This document shows positions 23,542-31,299 of a stretch of DNA of 33,814 bases, piece after piece. A program made the position numbers and the translations under genes. The stretch is from Nocardiopsis sp. CC223A (GTDB taxonomy: Bacteria; Actinomycetota; Actinomycetes; Streptosporangiales; Streptosporangiaceae), in contig NZ_JASFDV010000075.1 of NCBI RefSeq assembly GCF_030766825.1, positions 1-33,814 of the forward strand, written 5' to 3'. The notes beneath the pieces are model-generated. The model ran no database searches. It saw only the letters and a list, made by a program, of their open reading frames with translations, and was not told the origin of the DNA. Each line of letters begins with the position of its first letter. Within the stretch, counting starts at the first letter, position 1.

Positions 23542-23572
23542 GAGCGGGGGCGGGGGGCCTGGTCCCCCGCTC
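23542..23572. terminator. Terminator between convergent genes
   Basis: A 9-bp stem GAGCGGGGG / CCCCCGCTC with a 13-base loop, between the VOC gene and the acyl-CoA ligase stop codons. Confidence 0.6.
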
Positions 23573-23588
23573 CCCCCTCACCTCCCCC

Positions 23589-25160
23589 TCACTGGCGCGA
23601 GACCGCCGAGGCCCCGCCGCGCAGGACGAACTTCTGGATCTTGCCGGTGGCCGTCTTGGGCAGCGCTTCCACGAACTCCACGCTGGTCGGCGCCTTGAAG
23701 TGCGCCAGGTTGTCCCGGGCGAAGCCGATGATGTCCTGCTCGGTGGCCTGTGCCCCCTCGCGCAGCACCACCGCGGCGCGCGGCGACTCCCCCCACTTCT
23801 CGTGCGCGACGCCGAACACCGCCGCCTCCAGGACCGCCGGGTGGCGCAGCAGCACGCCCTCGACCTCGACGGAGGAGATGTTCTCCCCGCCGGAGATGAT
23901 GACGTCCTTGAGCCGGTCCTGGATCTCCACGTACCCGTCCGGGTGCACCAGGGCGGCGTCGCCGCTGTGGAACCACCCGTCGCCCATGGCGCGTTCGGTG
24001 GCCTCGGGGTCGTTGTAGTACCCCTTCATCACCACGTTGCCGCGCACGGTGATCTCACCGACCGTCCTGCCGTCCCAGGGCACCTCGACGCCGTCGTCGC
24101 CGACCACCCGCAGCTCGCCGGAGGTGATCAGCTCGACCCCCTGCCGGGCCTTGACCGCGGCCCGTTCCCGCAGCGGCAGCCCGGCGTGCTCGGCGCGGGG
24201 CTCGCAGACGGTGATGAACGGCGCCGTCTCGGTCAGGCCGTACACGTGGGTGACGGTCCAGCCGAACCCGTCCTCCAGGCGCTCGATGGTGGCCGCCGCC
24301 GGGGAGGCGCCCGCCGTGAACACGTGGACCCCGGCCGGCACCTCGCCGCGCACGTCGTCGGGGGCGTTGGCGAGCATGATGAGCACGGTCGGAGCGGCGC
24401 ACAGCCACCGCACGTCCTCGGCCCGGACCAGCTCGAACACCGTCGCCGGGTCCATCGCCGGCAGGCACACGTGCACCCCGGCCGCCGCCGTCACCGTCCA
24501 GGTGAACGTCCACCCGTTGGCGTGGAACATCGGCAGTGTCCACAGGTAGGACTCGCCGATGCCGATCCGCCCGTACAGCAGGGTGCCCACCGAGTTCATG
24601 TACGCGTTGCGGTGGGTGATCATCACACCCTTGGGCCGGGCGGTCGTTCCGGATGTGTAATTGATGGTCAGCAGCTGATGTTCGTCGATCTCGGGGCGCT
24701 CGAACGCGGCGGACGCCCCCGCGACCAGTTCCTCGTAGTCCTCCCACCCCTCCCGCGCGCCCTCCAGCGCGACGAACCGCTCCACCCCCGGCATCCGGTC
24801 GCGCACCGAGTCGACCGCGTCCAGCTGGTCGGCGTGTACGCACAGCACCTTCGCGCCGGAGTGCCCGACGATGTAGACGAAGTCCTCGGCGGTCAGCCGG
24901 AAGTTCACCGGCACCAGCACCGCCCCCAGCTGCGGCACCGCGTAGAACGACTCCAGCTGGGCGTGGGTGTTGGGCGCGATGTAGGCGACCCGGTCGCCCG
25001 GGCCCACTCCCATCCCCTGGAGGACCGACGACCACCGGTCGCAGCGGTCGAAGAGCTCCTCGTAGGTCAGCCGCAGTCCGCGGTCGACCACCGCGAGTCG
25101 GCCGGGGTGCAGCCTGCGGGTCCGGCGGGCGAACTCCAAAGGGGTGAGCGCGAGTTCCAT
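23589..25160 (-). CDS. Acyl-CoA synthetase, AMP-forming (FadD-like)
   Basis: 523 aa ANL-superfamily enzyme activating a carboxylic acid with ATP to an acyl-adenylate and then to a CoA thioester. The AMP-binding motif YTSGTTARPKGVMITH starts at 168, VYGLTET lies near 307-313, GWFHSGDAALVHPDGYVEIQDRLKDVIISGGENIS contains the hinge region, and the catalytic lysine is K507 in PKTATGKIQK. Length and motif order match medium/long-chain acyl-CoA synthetases. The carboxylate is not predictable. It is the last gene of a minus-strand run: DMT permease, amidohydrolase (31 bp upstream), then this gene. Confidence 0.93.
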   Translation of the reverse strand: MELALTPLEFARRTRRLHPGRLAVVDRGLRLTYEELFDRCDRWSSVLQGMGVGPGDRVAYIAPNTHAQLESFYAVPQLGAVLVPVNFRLTAEDFVYIVGHSGAKVLCVHADQLDAVDSVRDRMPGVERFVALEGAREGWEDYEELVAGASAAFERPEIDEHQLLTINYTSGTTARPKGVMITHRNAYMNSVGTLLYGRIGIGESYLWTLPMFHANGWTFTWTVTAAAGVHVCLPAMDPATVFELVRAEDVRWLCAAPTVLIMLANAPDDVRGEVPAGVHVFTAGASPAAATIERLEDGFGWTVTHVYGLTETAPFITVCEPRAEHAGLPLRERAAVKARQGVELITSGELRVVGDDGVEVPWDGRTVGEITVRGNVVMKGYYNDPEATERAMGDGWFHSGDAALVHPDGYVEIQDRLKDVIISGGENISSVEVEGVLLRHPAVLEAAVFGVAHEKWGESPRAAVVLREGAQATEQDIIGFARDNLAHFKAPTSVEFVEALPKTATGKIQKFVLRGGASAVSRQ

Positions 25161-25191
25161 GGCGGCCTTTCTCGGCGTCGTGCGGGCGCGG

Positions 25192-26064
25192 TCAGAGGTC
25201 GAACAGTCGGGCGGCGTTGTCGTGCAGGACGCCGCGCAGCCAGTCGTCGCCCAGGTCGAGGCCGACCAGGGCGTCGAGCTGTTCCAGGTAGGGGTAGGGG
25301 ATGTTCGGGTAGTCCGTGCCGAGCAGGATGCGGTCGGCCAGGTCCTTGAGCCGGGGGTACCCGTCCGCGGGGAAGGGGGCCCGCCGCTCGGTGAACCGGG
25401 TGAACACCATGGTGGTGTCCAGGTGCACGCCGGGGTACCGCTCGGCCAGGTCGAGGAAGGCCGTGTACTCGGGAGACCCCGCGTGGGCGATGATCGCGGT
25501 CAGCCCGGGGTGGCGGCGCAGCACCTCCCCGAACGGCCCCGGCCCGGTGTGCTCGCCGGGCAGCGGTCCGGACCCGCAGTGCACCACGGCGGGGACCCCG
25601 GCGTCGGCGAGCGCGCCCCAGGCCTCGTCGAGCAGCGGGTCGCGCGGGTCGTAGCCGCCGACCTGCACGTGGGCCTTGAACACGCGGGCGCCCGCGGCGA
25701 TGGCGGCGGGAACGTAGTCGCGCGCTTCGGGTTCGGGGTAGAGGGTGGCGCCGTGCAGGCAGTCGGGGTGGTCGGCGGCGAATCCGGCGGCCCAGTCGTT
25801 GAGCCAGGCGGCCATGCCGGGGCGGTGGGCGTAGAACAGCGCGGTGTACCGCCGCACGCCGAACTCCCGCAGCCGGGCGACCCGGGCCGCCTCGTCGTCC
25901 CGGTAGGTGATGGGCCAGTACCCGCCCAGGGCGTCGAAGTAGGCCCACACCTTGCGCAGGACGTTGTCGGGCATGAAATGGGTGTGCACGTCCACGAGCC
26001 CGGGCAGGCCCAGGTCCTGCCAGAGGCGGCGGACGGCGGTGGACTCCGTTGAGGCGTCGGTCAC
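25192..26064 (-). CDS. Amidohydrolase family metal-dependent hydrolase (Amidohydro_2/ACMSD-like)
   Basis: 290 aa TIM-barrel protein. The metal site is visible: H27 and H29 in GLVDVHTHFMPD, VVHCGSGP (about 161-168), AIIAHAGSPEY (about 190-200) and GTDYPNIPYP with the last-strand Asp (about 249-258). The PNIPYPY segment and FKAHVQVGGYDPRD loop are typical of the Amidohydro_2 group, which includes decarboxylases such as ACMSD and hydrolases. Reaction type cannot be decided. Its stop is 31 bp from the acyl-CoA ligase start, so the two likely form an operon; a hydrolase or decarboxylase making an acid that is then CoA-activated is a reasonable inference. Confidence 0.88.
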   Translation of the reverse strand: MTDASTESTAVRRLWQDLGLPGLVDVHTHFMPDNVLRKVWAYFDALGGYWPITYRDDEAARVARLREFGVRRYTALFYAHRPGMAAWLNDWAAGFAADHPDCLHGATLYPEPEARDYVPAAIAAGARVFKAHVQVGGYDPRDPLLDEAWGALADAGVPAVVHCGSGPLPGEHTGPGPFGEVLRRHPGLTAIIAHAGSPEYTAFLDLAERYPGVHLDTTMVFTRFTERRAPFPADGYPRLKDLADRILLGTDYPNIPYPYLEQLDALVGLDLGDDWLRGVLHDNAARLFDL

Positions 26065-26127
26065 ACGGACACGATACGAGGGGGCCCGGTCGCCGACCAG
26101 TCCGGGGGCCGGGCGACCGAATCCCGT

Positions 26128-26994
26128 TCAGGTCGCCAGGAGCAGAACCCCGGAGACGACGATCACGGAGGCGGCGACGCGCACCGCTCCGAACCGTTCC
26201 TTGAACAGCAGGCCGCCCAGCAGCGCGGCGAACACGATGCTGGTCTCGCGCAGCGCGGCGACCCCCGCGAGCGCACCGCTCAGCTGCGCCCACAGCACGA
26301 TCCCGTAGGCGGCGGCGCTGATGGCGCCGCCCGCCAGCCCGACCTTCCACACCGGTTCGAGCCGGGCGAACAGCCTCCCCCGATGGATGAACACCGCGAC
26401 CAGGAAGAACACCGGCCCCTGGAGCACCATGATCCACGTGATGTAGCCCAGCGGGTCCCGGGTGAACCGCACCCCGTAGGCGTCCACCACGGTGTACGCC
26501 GCGATGGCCAGGCCGGTGGCGAACGCGAAGAGCAGGGCCGCCGGCCGTGCCCGGGAGGGGCGCCCGCCGGCGAACACGAGGGTCATCAGCCCGGCCGAGA
26601 CGGCCAGCACCCCCAGCAGGTGGGGCACGGACACGGTCTCGCCCAGCAGGGTCACCCCGACCAGTGCCACCACCCACGGGGCGGTGCCCCGGGCCAGCGG
26701 GTACACCTGCCCGAACTCGCCGCTCCGGTAGGAGGCCATCAGCAGGCCGAAGTAGACCAGGTGGGCGAGCACGGAGGCGGTCAGGAACGGCCAGGCCTCC
26801 CGGGGCGGCGGACCGACGACGAACAGCAGCGGCAGGGTGGGGACCATGCCGCCCAGGCCGATGAGCGCGAAGCCCAGGAGCCGGTCGGTGATGCCGTGGG
26901 CGATGGCGTTCCAGGCGGCGTGCAGCAGCGCCGCGAGGAGAACCGCGGCCACGGTCACAGGGGTCATGGGGTGTTTCGTCTCGGCGGTGGACAA
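26128..26994 (-). CDS. EamA/DMT family permease
   Basis: 288 aa, about ten hydrophobic helices arranged as two EamA repeats. Repeat 1 includes VTVAAVLLAALLHAAWNAIAHG and the YPLARGTAPWVVALVGVTLLGE segment (about 96-117), a hallmark of the DMT family. Repeat 2 has AALRETSIVFAALLGGLLFKERFGAVRVAASVIVVSG (about 245-281), the matching conserved end. Members export metabolites or amino acids. The C-terminus is short. It lies 63 bp upstream of the amidohydrolase on the same strand and may be the first gene of that operon; the substrate might be a precursor or product of those enzymes, which is inference. Confidence 0.9.
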   Translation of the reverse strand: MSTAETKHPMTPVTVAAVLLAALLHAAWNAIAHGITDRLLGFALIGLGGMVPTLPLLFVVGPPPREAWPFLTASVLAHLVYFGLLMASYRSGEFGQVYPLARGTAPWVVALVGVTLLGETVSVPHLLGVLAVSAGLMTLVFAGGRPSRARPAALLFAFATGLAIAAYTVVDAYGVRFTRDPLGYITWIMVLQGPVFFLVAVFIHRGRLFARLEPVWKVGLAGGAISAAAYGIVLWAQLSGALAGVAALRETSIVFAALLGGLLFKERFGAVRVAASVIVVSGVLLLAT

Positions 26995-27257
26995 GGCCGC
27001 CCACCCTACTCCCGGCCCCCTTTCACGTTTTCACGTTCGCGGCCGCCGGCGGTACGGGGCTCGGGCGCGGGAGAAGCCGAGGTCGACCAGCCGCCCCGGT
27101 CGTCCTGATGGACGCTTCGGCCCCTCTCGTCCCACCGGACCCTTGCCTGACGCGGCCGTGCGCCGGCGGTGCGGGCGCAGGTGCCGGGGAGGTCGAGGCC
27201 GGGTGGCCGCCCCGACCGTCTCGGAGCCCGCGCCGCCCCCGGCCCTCCTCCTCGCGT
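26995..27257. other. Intergenic between EamA permease and Lrp regulator
   Basis: Part of a 311-base interval between the genes on the minus strand. Apart from the terminator at 27258 I see nothing. A less GC-rich stretch (CTTTCACGTTTTCACGTTCG) near 27020 contains a repeated TTTCACG, possibly part of the promoter for the EamA operon. Confidence 0.4.
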
Positions 27258-27292
27258 GAGGGCCGCCCGGGCTCCGGGCCCGGGCGGCCCTC
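27258..27292 (-). terminator. Hairpin terminator after the Lrp gene
   Basis: Perfect 14-bp stem GAGGGCCGCCCGGG / CCCGGGCGGCCCTC with a 7-base loop, just past the stop of the minus-strand Lrp gene. Confidence 0.75.
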
Positions 27293-27305
27293 GGGGGTGC
27301 GGGGG

Positions 27306-27791
27306 TCAGGCCCGGCGGCGGGCGCGGGCGTTGGTGGGCGAGATGCGGTCGTTGCGCAGGTGCTCGAACACGATCGACGCGCGCACGTCGGCCACCTCCG
27401 GGCGTTCGGTGAGCTTGTCGATGACGAACGCGTAGAGGCTGTTGTTGTCCGGCAACGCCACGTGGATGAGGAAGTCCTCGCTGCCGGAGGTCACGAACAC
27501 CGACAGCGTGTCCGGCAGCGAGCGCACCCAGTCGCGGAACGCCTCGATGTTGTGCCGCGAGGGCTTGTCCACGCTCACGGTGATGAGCGCCTGCACCGGA
27601 CGGCCGATGAGCTCCAGGTCCACGTCCAGGAGTGAGCCGCGGATCACACCCTTCTCGCGCAGTGCGCGGGTCCGGTCCAGGGTCGTCGTGGGCGATGCGC
27701 CCACCGCGGCGGCCACATCGCGGTTGGTCTTCCGTGCGTCCGACTGGAGTTCGGCCAGAATCGCCGTATCAAGTTCGTCGAGGTCAGCCAT
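27306..27791 (-). CDS. Lrp/AsnC family transcriptional regulator
   Basis: 161 aa. The N-terminal winged helix is ELDTAILAELQSDARKTNRDVAAAVGASPTTTLDRTRALREKGVI (about 5-50), followed by a RAM effector domain (about 65-145) with the ALITVSVDKPSRHNIEAF and FVTSGSEDFLIHVALPDNNSLYAFVIDKL strands. Family members sense amino acids and oligomerise. It is divergent from a CynX-type MFS permease. The shared region holds two perfect inverted repeats, so it probably regulates itself and the permease. On its own strand a TAAGAT hexamer (27798-27803) sits 6 bases before the ATG, suggesting a leaderless transcript. Confidence 0.93.
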   Translation of the reverse strand: MADLDELDTAILAELQSDARKTNRDVAAAVGASPTTTLDRTRALREKGVIRGSLLDVDLELIGRPVQALITVSVDKPSRHNIEAFRDWVRSLPDTLSVFVTSGSEDFLIHVALPDNNSLYAFVIDKLTERPEVADVRASIVFEHLRNDRISPTNARARRRA

Positions 27792-27804
27792 ATACGCATC
27801 TTAT

Positions 27805-27819
27805 CCGTATTAAGTACGG
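27805..27819. promoter_or_regulatory. Inverted repeat, candidate Lrp operator
   Basis: CCGTA-TTAAG-TACGG, a perfect 5-bp inverted repeat 14 bases upstream of the Lrp start and overlapping its likely promoter. Confidence 0.5.
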
Positions 27820-27823
27820 AAAG

Positions 27824-27859
27824 TTGTGTATACAGCCGAGTTATGCCTAACATTTAGGC
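27824..27859 (+). promoter_or_regulatory. Candidate promoter with overlapping palindrome for the MFS gene
   Basis: TTGTGT (27824-27829), an 18-bp spacer and TAACAT (27848-27853) resemble a vegetative promoter. A perfect inverted repeat GCCTAA-CAT-TTAGGC (27845-27859) covers the -10 element, well placed for repression, perhaps by the divergent Lrp regulator. Confidence 0.45.
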
Positions 27860-27909
27860 GACAAGGTCGTATTTGGCTCGCCCGAGAAGTGATCCTTCGG
27901 AGGCAGGCG

Positions 27910-27960
27910 ATGGCGCTCGCCGGTCGGCCTGGCTCTGGTGCAACGCCGCACCACCGCTGA
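27910..27960 (+). CDS. Possible 16-aa leader peptide upstream of MFS permease
   Basis: ATG at 27910 has an excellent ribosome binding site (GGAGG at 27899-27903) and reads MALAGRPGSGATPHHR then TGA, 23 bases before the MFS ATG at 27984, which itself has only a weak ribosome binding site (AAAGGGA). It may couple or gate translation of the permease. Chance is possible; no homologue is known to me. Confidence 0.35.
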   Translation: MALAGRPGSGATPHHR

Positions 27961-27983
27961 ACAAAGGGACGTCCGTCGCCGTT

Positions 27984-29309
27984 ATGTCACCCTCGTCGAT
28001 GACGGCCGTCGCCGACCGACCGTCGGTACGGCCCGCCCCGGTGCCCACCACAGCCCGCCGGGGCCGCATCCTCGCCCTCGTGGCCATCGCCTGCGCGGCG
28101 CTCAACCTGCGCCTGGTGGTCACCTCTCTGTCACCCCTGCTGACCACGATCTCCGCGGAGTTCGGGTTCACCGCCACCGTCATCGGTGTCTTCGGAACGC
28201 TGCCGCTGCTCGCCTTCGCCGTGTTCGGCCTGGTCACGCCGTTGATCATGCGGTGGATCGGCCCCGAGGCCACGGTCGTGCTCAGCATGCTTCTCACCGC
28301 CGCCGGGCAGGCGCTGCGCGCCTTCGCCCCCGACACCGGCGCCCTGCTGCTGCTCACCGCCGTGGCGCTCACCGGAGCCGCGCTGGGCAACGTCGTGCTG
28401 CCCCCGCTGATCAAGCAGTACTTCCCCGACCGGCTGGCCGCGCTGAGCACGGTCCAGATGGTCGCCATCCACATCGGCGCCCTGTTCCCGCCCCTGGTGG
28501 CGGTGCCCCTGGCCGAGGCCCTCGGCTGGCGGGTCGCGCTGGGCTCCTGGTCCGTCGTCGCCCTGGTCGCGGGCCTGCTGTGGGCCGCCCAGTGGATGTC
28601 CCCGGGCGCGCGCCGCACCGGTCGCACCGCCCGGTCCGACCAGGGCCCCGAACTCGCCCGCCCGCTGTACCGGGTGGGCATGGCCTGGCGGATGGCGCTG
28701 CTGTTCGGCCTGGTCACCTGGAACGTCTTCACCCTGTTCACCTGGCTGCCGGCACTGCTCACCGACGCCGGGCACACCTCCGCCTACGCCGGGACGATGG
28801 TGTCCCTCATGGTCGGGGTGAGCCTGCTGTTCGGCCTGGTCGCGCCGACGGTCACCGCCCGGGCCGCCGACACGTTCCCGATCGTCGCGCTGGGCGTGGC
28901 CGGGTACGCCGGTGGATACCTGGGCCTGGCCGTGGGCCCCGCCTGGCTGGCCCCGCTGTGGACGTGCTTCCTGGGCCTGGGTACGAGCCTGTTCGTGGTC
29001 GTCATGACCATGATCAACACCCGCGCCACCACGGCCCGGGGCTCGGCCGCGCTGTCGGGGTTCGTCCAGGGGGTGGGCAGCGGCGTCGCCCTGGGCGGTC
29101 CGCTGCTGTTCGGCCTGTTCTCGGAGCTGACCGGCGGGTGGACCCTGTCGTACCTGCTCGTCGCGGGAGGTTCGCTGGCCGGGGCGGCCGTGGTCGCCTA
29201 TCTCGAACGCACCCCGTGGACGGTCGAGGCCGCCGCGGCCGGGCAGCGGCCCGCGGCGCGCGGGCGGCGCTCCGCCGACGGCCACCGGGCCGAGGAGCGG
29301 CAGGACTGA
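27984..29309 (+). CDS. MFS permease, CynX/NimT type
   Basis: 441 aa from the ATG at 27984 (an ATG at 27999 also fits; the longer frame back to a TTG at 27873 overlaps the leader and is less protein-like). Twelve hydrophobic helices are visible. AALNLRLVVTSLSPLLTTI near the N-terminus and FGTLPLLAFAVFGLVTPLIMRWIG are characteristic of the CynX/NimT (cyanate/2-nitroimidazole) subgroup of the major facilitator superfamily. The C-terminal 35 residues are Ala/Arg-rich and cytoplasmic. Divergent from the Lrp/AsnC regulator with two operator-like palindromes between, so substrate-dependent control by an amino-acid-like effector is plausible. A strong terminator follows. Confidence 0.9.
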   Translation: MSPSSMTAVADRPSVRPAPVPTTARRGRILALVAIACAALNLRLVVTSLSPLLTTISAEFGFTATVIGVFGTLPLLAFAVFGLVTPLIMRWIGPEATVVLSMLLTAAGQALRAFAPDTGALLLLTAVALTGAALGNVVLPPLIKQYFPDRLAALSTVQMVAIHIGALFPPLVAVPLAEALGWRVALGSWSVVALVAGLLWAAQWMSPGARRTGRTARSDQGPELARPLYRVGMAWRMALLFGLVTWNVFTLFTWLPALLTDAGHTSAYAGTMVSLMVGVSLLFGLVAPTVTARAADTFPIVALGVAGYAGGYLGLAVGPAWLAPLWTCFLGLGTSLFVVVMTMINTRATTARGSAALSGFVQGVGSGVALGGPLLFGLFSELTGGWTLSYLLVAGGSLAGAAVVAYLERTPWTVEAAAAGQRPAARGRRSADGHRAEERQD

Positions 29310-29340
29310 CCGCGCCCGAGGCGAACGTTCCGGCACGACC

Positions 29341-29376
29341 ACCGCGTGGGGTTCTCATCCGGGAACCCCACGCGGT
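29341..29376 (+). terminator. Rho-independent terminator after the MFS gene
   Basis: Perfect 14-bp stem ACCGCGTGGGGTTC / GAACCCCACGCGGT with an 8-base loop, followed by TCTCTTTTCTCTTTTCTC. The best canonical terminator in the window. Confidence 0.92.
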
Positions 29377-29689
29377 TCTCTTTTCTCTTTTCTCCCATGT
29401 GAAGCACGTATTTCACGTGCATCTGCATTCTCACCGGGTTCTTTACGGCACGCCTGAACGGAGTTCCCGGACTCCGGTCAAGAGGAGTTCGGACTGATTT
29501 CCGGGGGATCCGTGGCCGGACGTGGCCATGGGAGGGAAACCCCACACCATGGGTGCGTCCGGGGTCGTCGCCGCCGCCCCCGAAACCTTTTCCGACCTGC
29601 GGACAGAAGGTTTTCGACACGAATCATCGATGTGCGTGATCCGGCTCGGGAAAGACGTTTAATGTTGGGAATGCAAGCATAATGGCGGC
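29377..29689. other. Regulatory-looking intergenic region before the second MFS gene
   Basis: No gene supported. Two inverted repeats stand out: GCACGT-ATTTC-ACGTGC (29404-29420), and a nested hairpin AAACCTT (29583-29589) with AAGGTTT (29607-29613) enclosing TCCG/CGGA. CATAAT at 29678-29683 is a possible -10 hexamer seven bases before the leader ATG at 29690; no good -35 is visible. Confidence 0.45.
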
Positions 29690-29734
29690 ATGACAACCTC
29701 ACCCCCCGGACAGCTCCCCGGGAGGCTCCCCTGA
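29690..29734 (+). CDS. Possible 14-aa proline-rich leader peptide
   Basis: Reads MTTSPPGQLPGRLP then TGA. It starts about where transcription from CATAAT (29678-29683) would begin, so it could be translated leaderless. The last codons and stop, CTCCCCTGA (29726-29734), are exactly complementary to TCAGGGGAG (29836-29844), the ribosome binding region of the downstream exporter. Consecutive prolines and a Pro-stop end are features that slow ribosomes. It is inferred, not proven, to be translated. Confidence 0.4.
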   Translation: MTTSPPGQLPGRLP

Positions 29735-29846
29735 CCCCGGAGACGGCGTGTGCCGATCGGCCCTTGGACGGCCCCGCACACGCCCATCGAGCAGAGCAGG
29801 CCGGCATCGCGTCATCCCCGGTACCGGAGGGACCCTCAGGGGAGTC
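29724..29846 (+). promoter_or_regulatory. Candidate translational attenuator of the MFS exporter
   Basis: The 5' arm GGCTCCCCTGA (29724-29734) pairs with the 3' arm TCAGGGGAGTC (29836-29846) over 11 positions with one G-U, burying the exporter's Shine-Dalgarno (AGGGGAG). Between the arms is a perfect 9-bp hairpin, GGCGTGTGC (29745-29753) with GCACACGCC (29776-29784). A ribosome paused at the end of the leader ORF would occupy the 5' arm and free the exporter's start. Confidence 0.4.
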
Positions 29847-29853
29847 GATCACC

Positions 29854-31275
29854 ATGGCGGCGGACCAACTCCGTTTTCACCCGAGTTTCACCATTCGGCG
29901 CTCCTCCGTGCCCGGCACGGCCGACCGCCTTCCGTTCCCCGGTGCGGACGCCCCGCCACCCACCGGACCGGACACTCCGAACCCGGTCCCCGCGCCGGGC
30001 GGGCCCCGCCCGCCCGGCGCGCCGGACACCCCGCACCCGCTCGTCGCCGACCCGCCCCCGCTCATCCGCAACCGGGACTTCCAGGCCCTGTGGACCAGCC
30101 GGTTCTTCGCCGGACTGGGCAAGGAGAGCGGCGAGGTCGCCTACCCGCTGCTGTGCCTCATGATCGCCGGGTCCGCGGCCCACGCCGGGGTCATCGGTGC
30201 CGCCCAGGTGGTCACGGCCATGATCGCCGCCGTCGTCGGGGGCTCGCTCGCCGACCGATCCAACCGGCGCGTCGTCCTGCTCTGCTGCGACCTGGGGCGA
30301 CTCGTCCTGCTGGGCGTGTTCGGGATCGTGCTGCTCAGCGGGAACACCACCTTCCCGGTCATCATCGCCGTCGCGGTGTGCTCCTCGGCGCTCATGGGCG
30401 TCTCCAACCCGGTGGCCATGGCCGCCATCAAGCAGCTGGTGCCCGCGCCGCAGGTGGCGGACGCCTCCGCCCAGAACCAGATCCGCTTCTTCAGCACCAG
30501 CGCCCTGGGCGCGCCCATCGCCGGGGTCCTGTTCAACCTCGGCCGGGCCTTCCCGTTCCTGGCCGAGGCGCTGACCTACCTGGTGTCGGCGGCGCTGGTG
30601 CTGTTCATCCGGCGCCCCATGCAGTCGTCCGGGTACCGCACCCGTGAGCCGTGGACCCTGCGCGGCATGGTGGGCGGGTTCGTGTTCCTGGCCCGGCACC
30701 CCATCCTGCGGCCGATGCTGATGTGGATCGTCGGCTTCAACGTCGCCTTCACCCACACCGGCGCGTTCCTGGCGCTCATCGCCACCGCCGAGAGCCAGGG
30801 TGCGAGCCACGTGCAGATCGGCCTCACCGTGTCACTGGCCGGTACCGGCGGCCTGGTCGGCGCACTGGTGGCCGGGCCGGTCGTCAAACTGGTGCGGCCC
30901 TCGGCGATGTTCCTGGCCGCCGCCTGGTCGGCGCCGGTGTGCGCGCTCGCGCTGGTGGTCGCGCCCAACGTGCTGTCGTTGGGTCTGATGGTCGGCTGTG
31001 TGTTCGCGATCGTGCCGTGCGTGAACGCCGTGTTCTACGGCTACATCGCGGCGTCGGTCACCGACGAGTACCAGGGCCGGGTGCTGGGCGCGGTCACGTT
31101 CATGTGCCTGGTGTCCCAACCGGTCGGCATCCTCGGCGTGGGCCTGGTGTTCGACACCGCCGGACCCACCTGGGTGTTCCTGTCGATGGCCGTGGTGTCG
31201 GGGCTGGCCGCGCTGTTCAGCCTCTCCCCGGTCATGCGGGACCTGCCGCGGCCCGAGGAGGTCACCGTCGCGTGA
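29854..31275 (+). CDS. MFS exporter (MFS_3/EntS-like)
   Basis: 473 aa from the ATG at 29854, which has AGGGGAG nine bases upstream; a TTG at 29764 would extend it through hairpin-forming leader sequence and is less likely. The first 75 residues are a disordered Pro/Gly/Asp stretch, unusual for the family. RNRDFQALWTSRFFAGLGKESGEVAYPLLCL (about 77-107) begins helix 1, followed by the loop signature GGSLADRSNRRVVL. About twelve helices are visible. Relatives export siderophores, macrolides or other drugs. The upstream leader ORF and SD-sequestering structure suggest translation-responsive control, as known for some resistance exporters. It converges with the RskA gene 24 bp away. Confidence 0.88.
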   Translation: MAADQLRFHPSFTIRRSSVPGTADRLPFPGADAPPPTGPDTPNPVPAPGGPRPPGAPDTPHPLVADPPPLIRNRDFQALWTSRFFAGLGKESGEVAYPLLCLMIAGSAAHAGVIGAAQVVTAMIAAVVGGSLADRSNRRVVLLCCDLGRLVLLGVFGIVLLSGNTTFPVIIAVAVCSSALMGVSNPVAMAAIKQLVPAPQVADASAQNQIRFFSTSALGAPIAGVLFNLGRAFPFLAEALTYLVSAALVLFIRRPMQSSGYRTREPWTLRGMVGGFVFLARHPILRPMLMWIVGFNVAFTHTGAFLALIATAESQGASHVQIGLTVSLAGTGGLVGALVAGPVVKLVRPSAMFLAAAWSAPVCALALVVAPNVLSLGLMVGCVFAIVPCVNAVFYGYIAASVTDEYQGRVLGAVTFMCLVSQPVGILGVGLVFDTAGPTWVFLSMAVVSGLAALFSLSPVMRDLPRPEEVTVA

Positions 31276-31299
31276 ACACCTCCCCGGGCCACGGGCCCC

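Noticed and set aside
22818..25349. 843-codon plus-strand open frame
   Set aside because: Shadow of the VOC gene and antisense of the acyl-CoA ligase, typical in high-GC DNA.
27938..29497. 519-codon plus-strand open frame over the CynX-type MFS gene
   Set aside because: Arg/Pro/Gly-rich shadow in another frame; the MFS frame has clear membrane helices.
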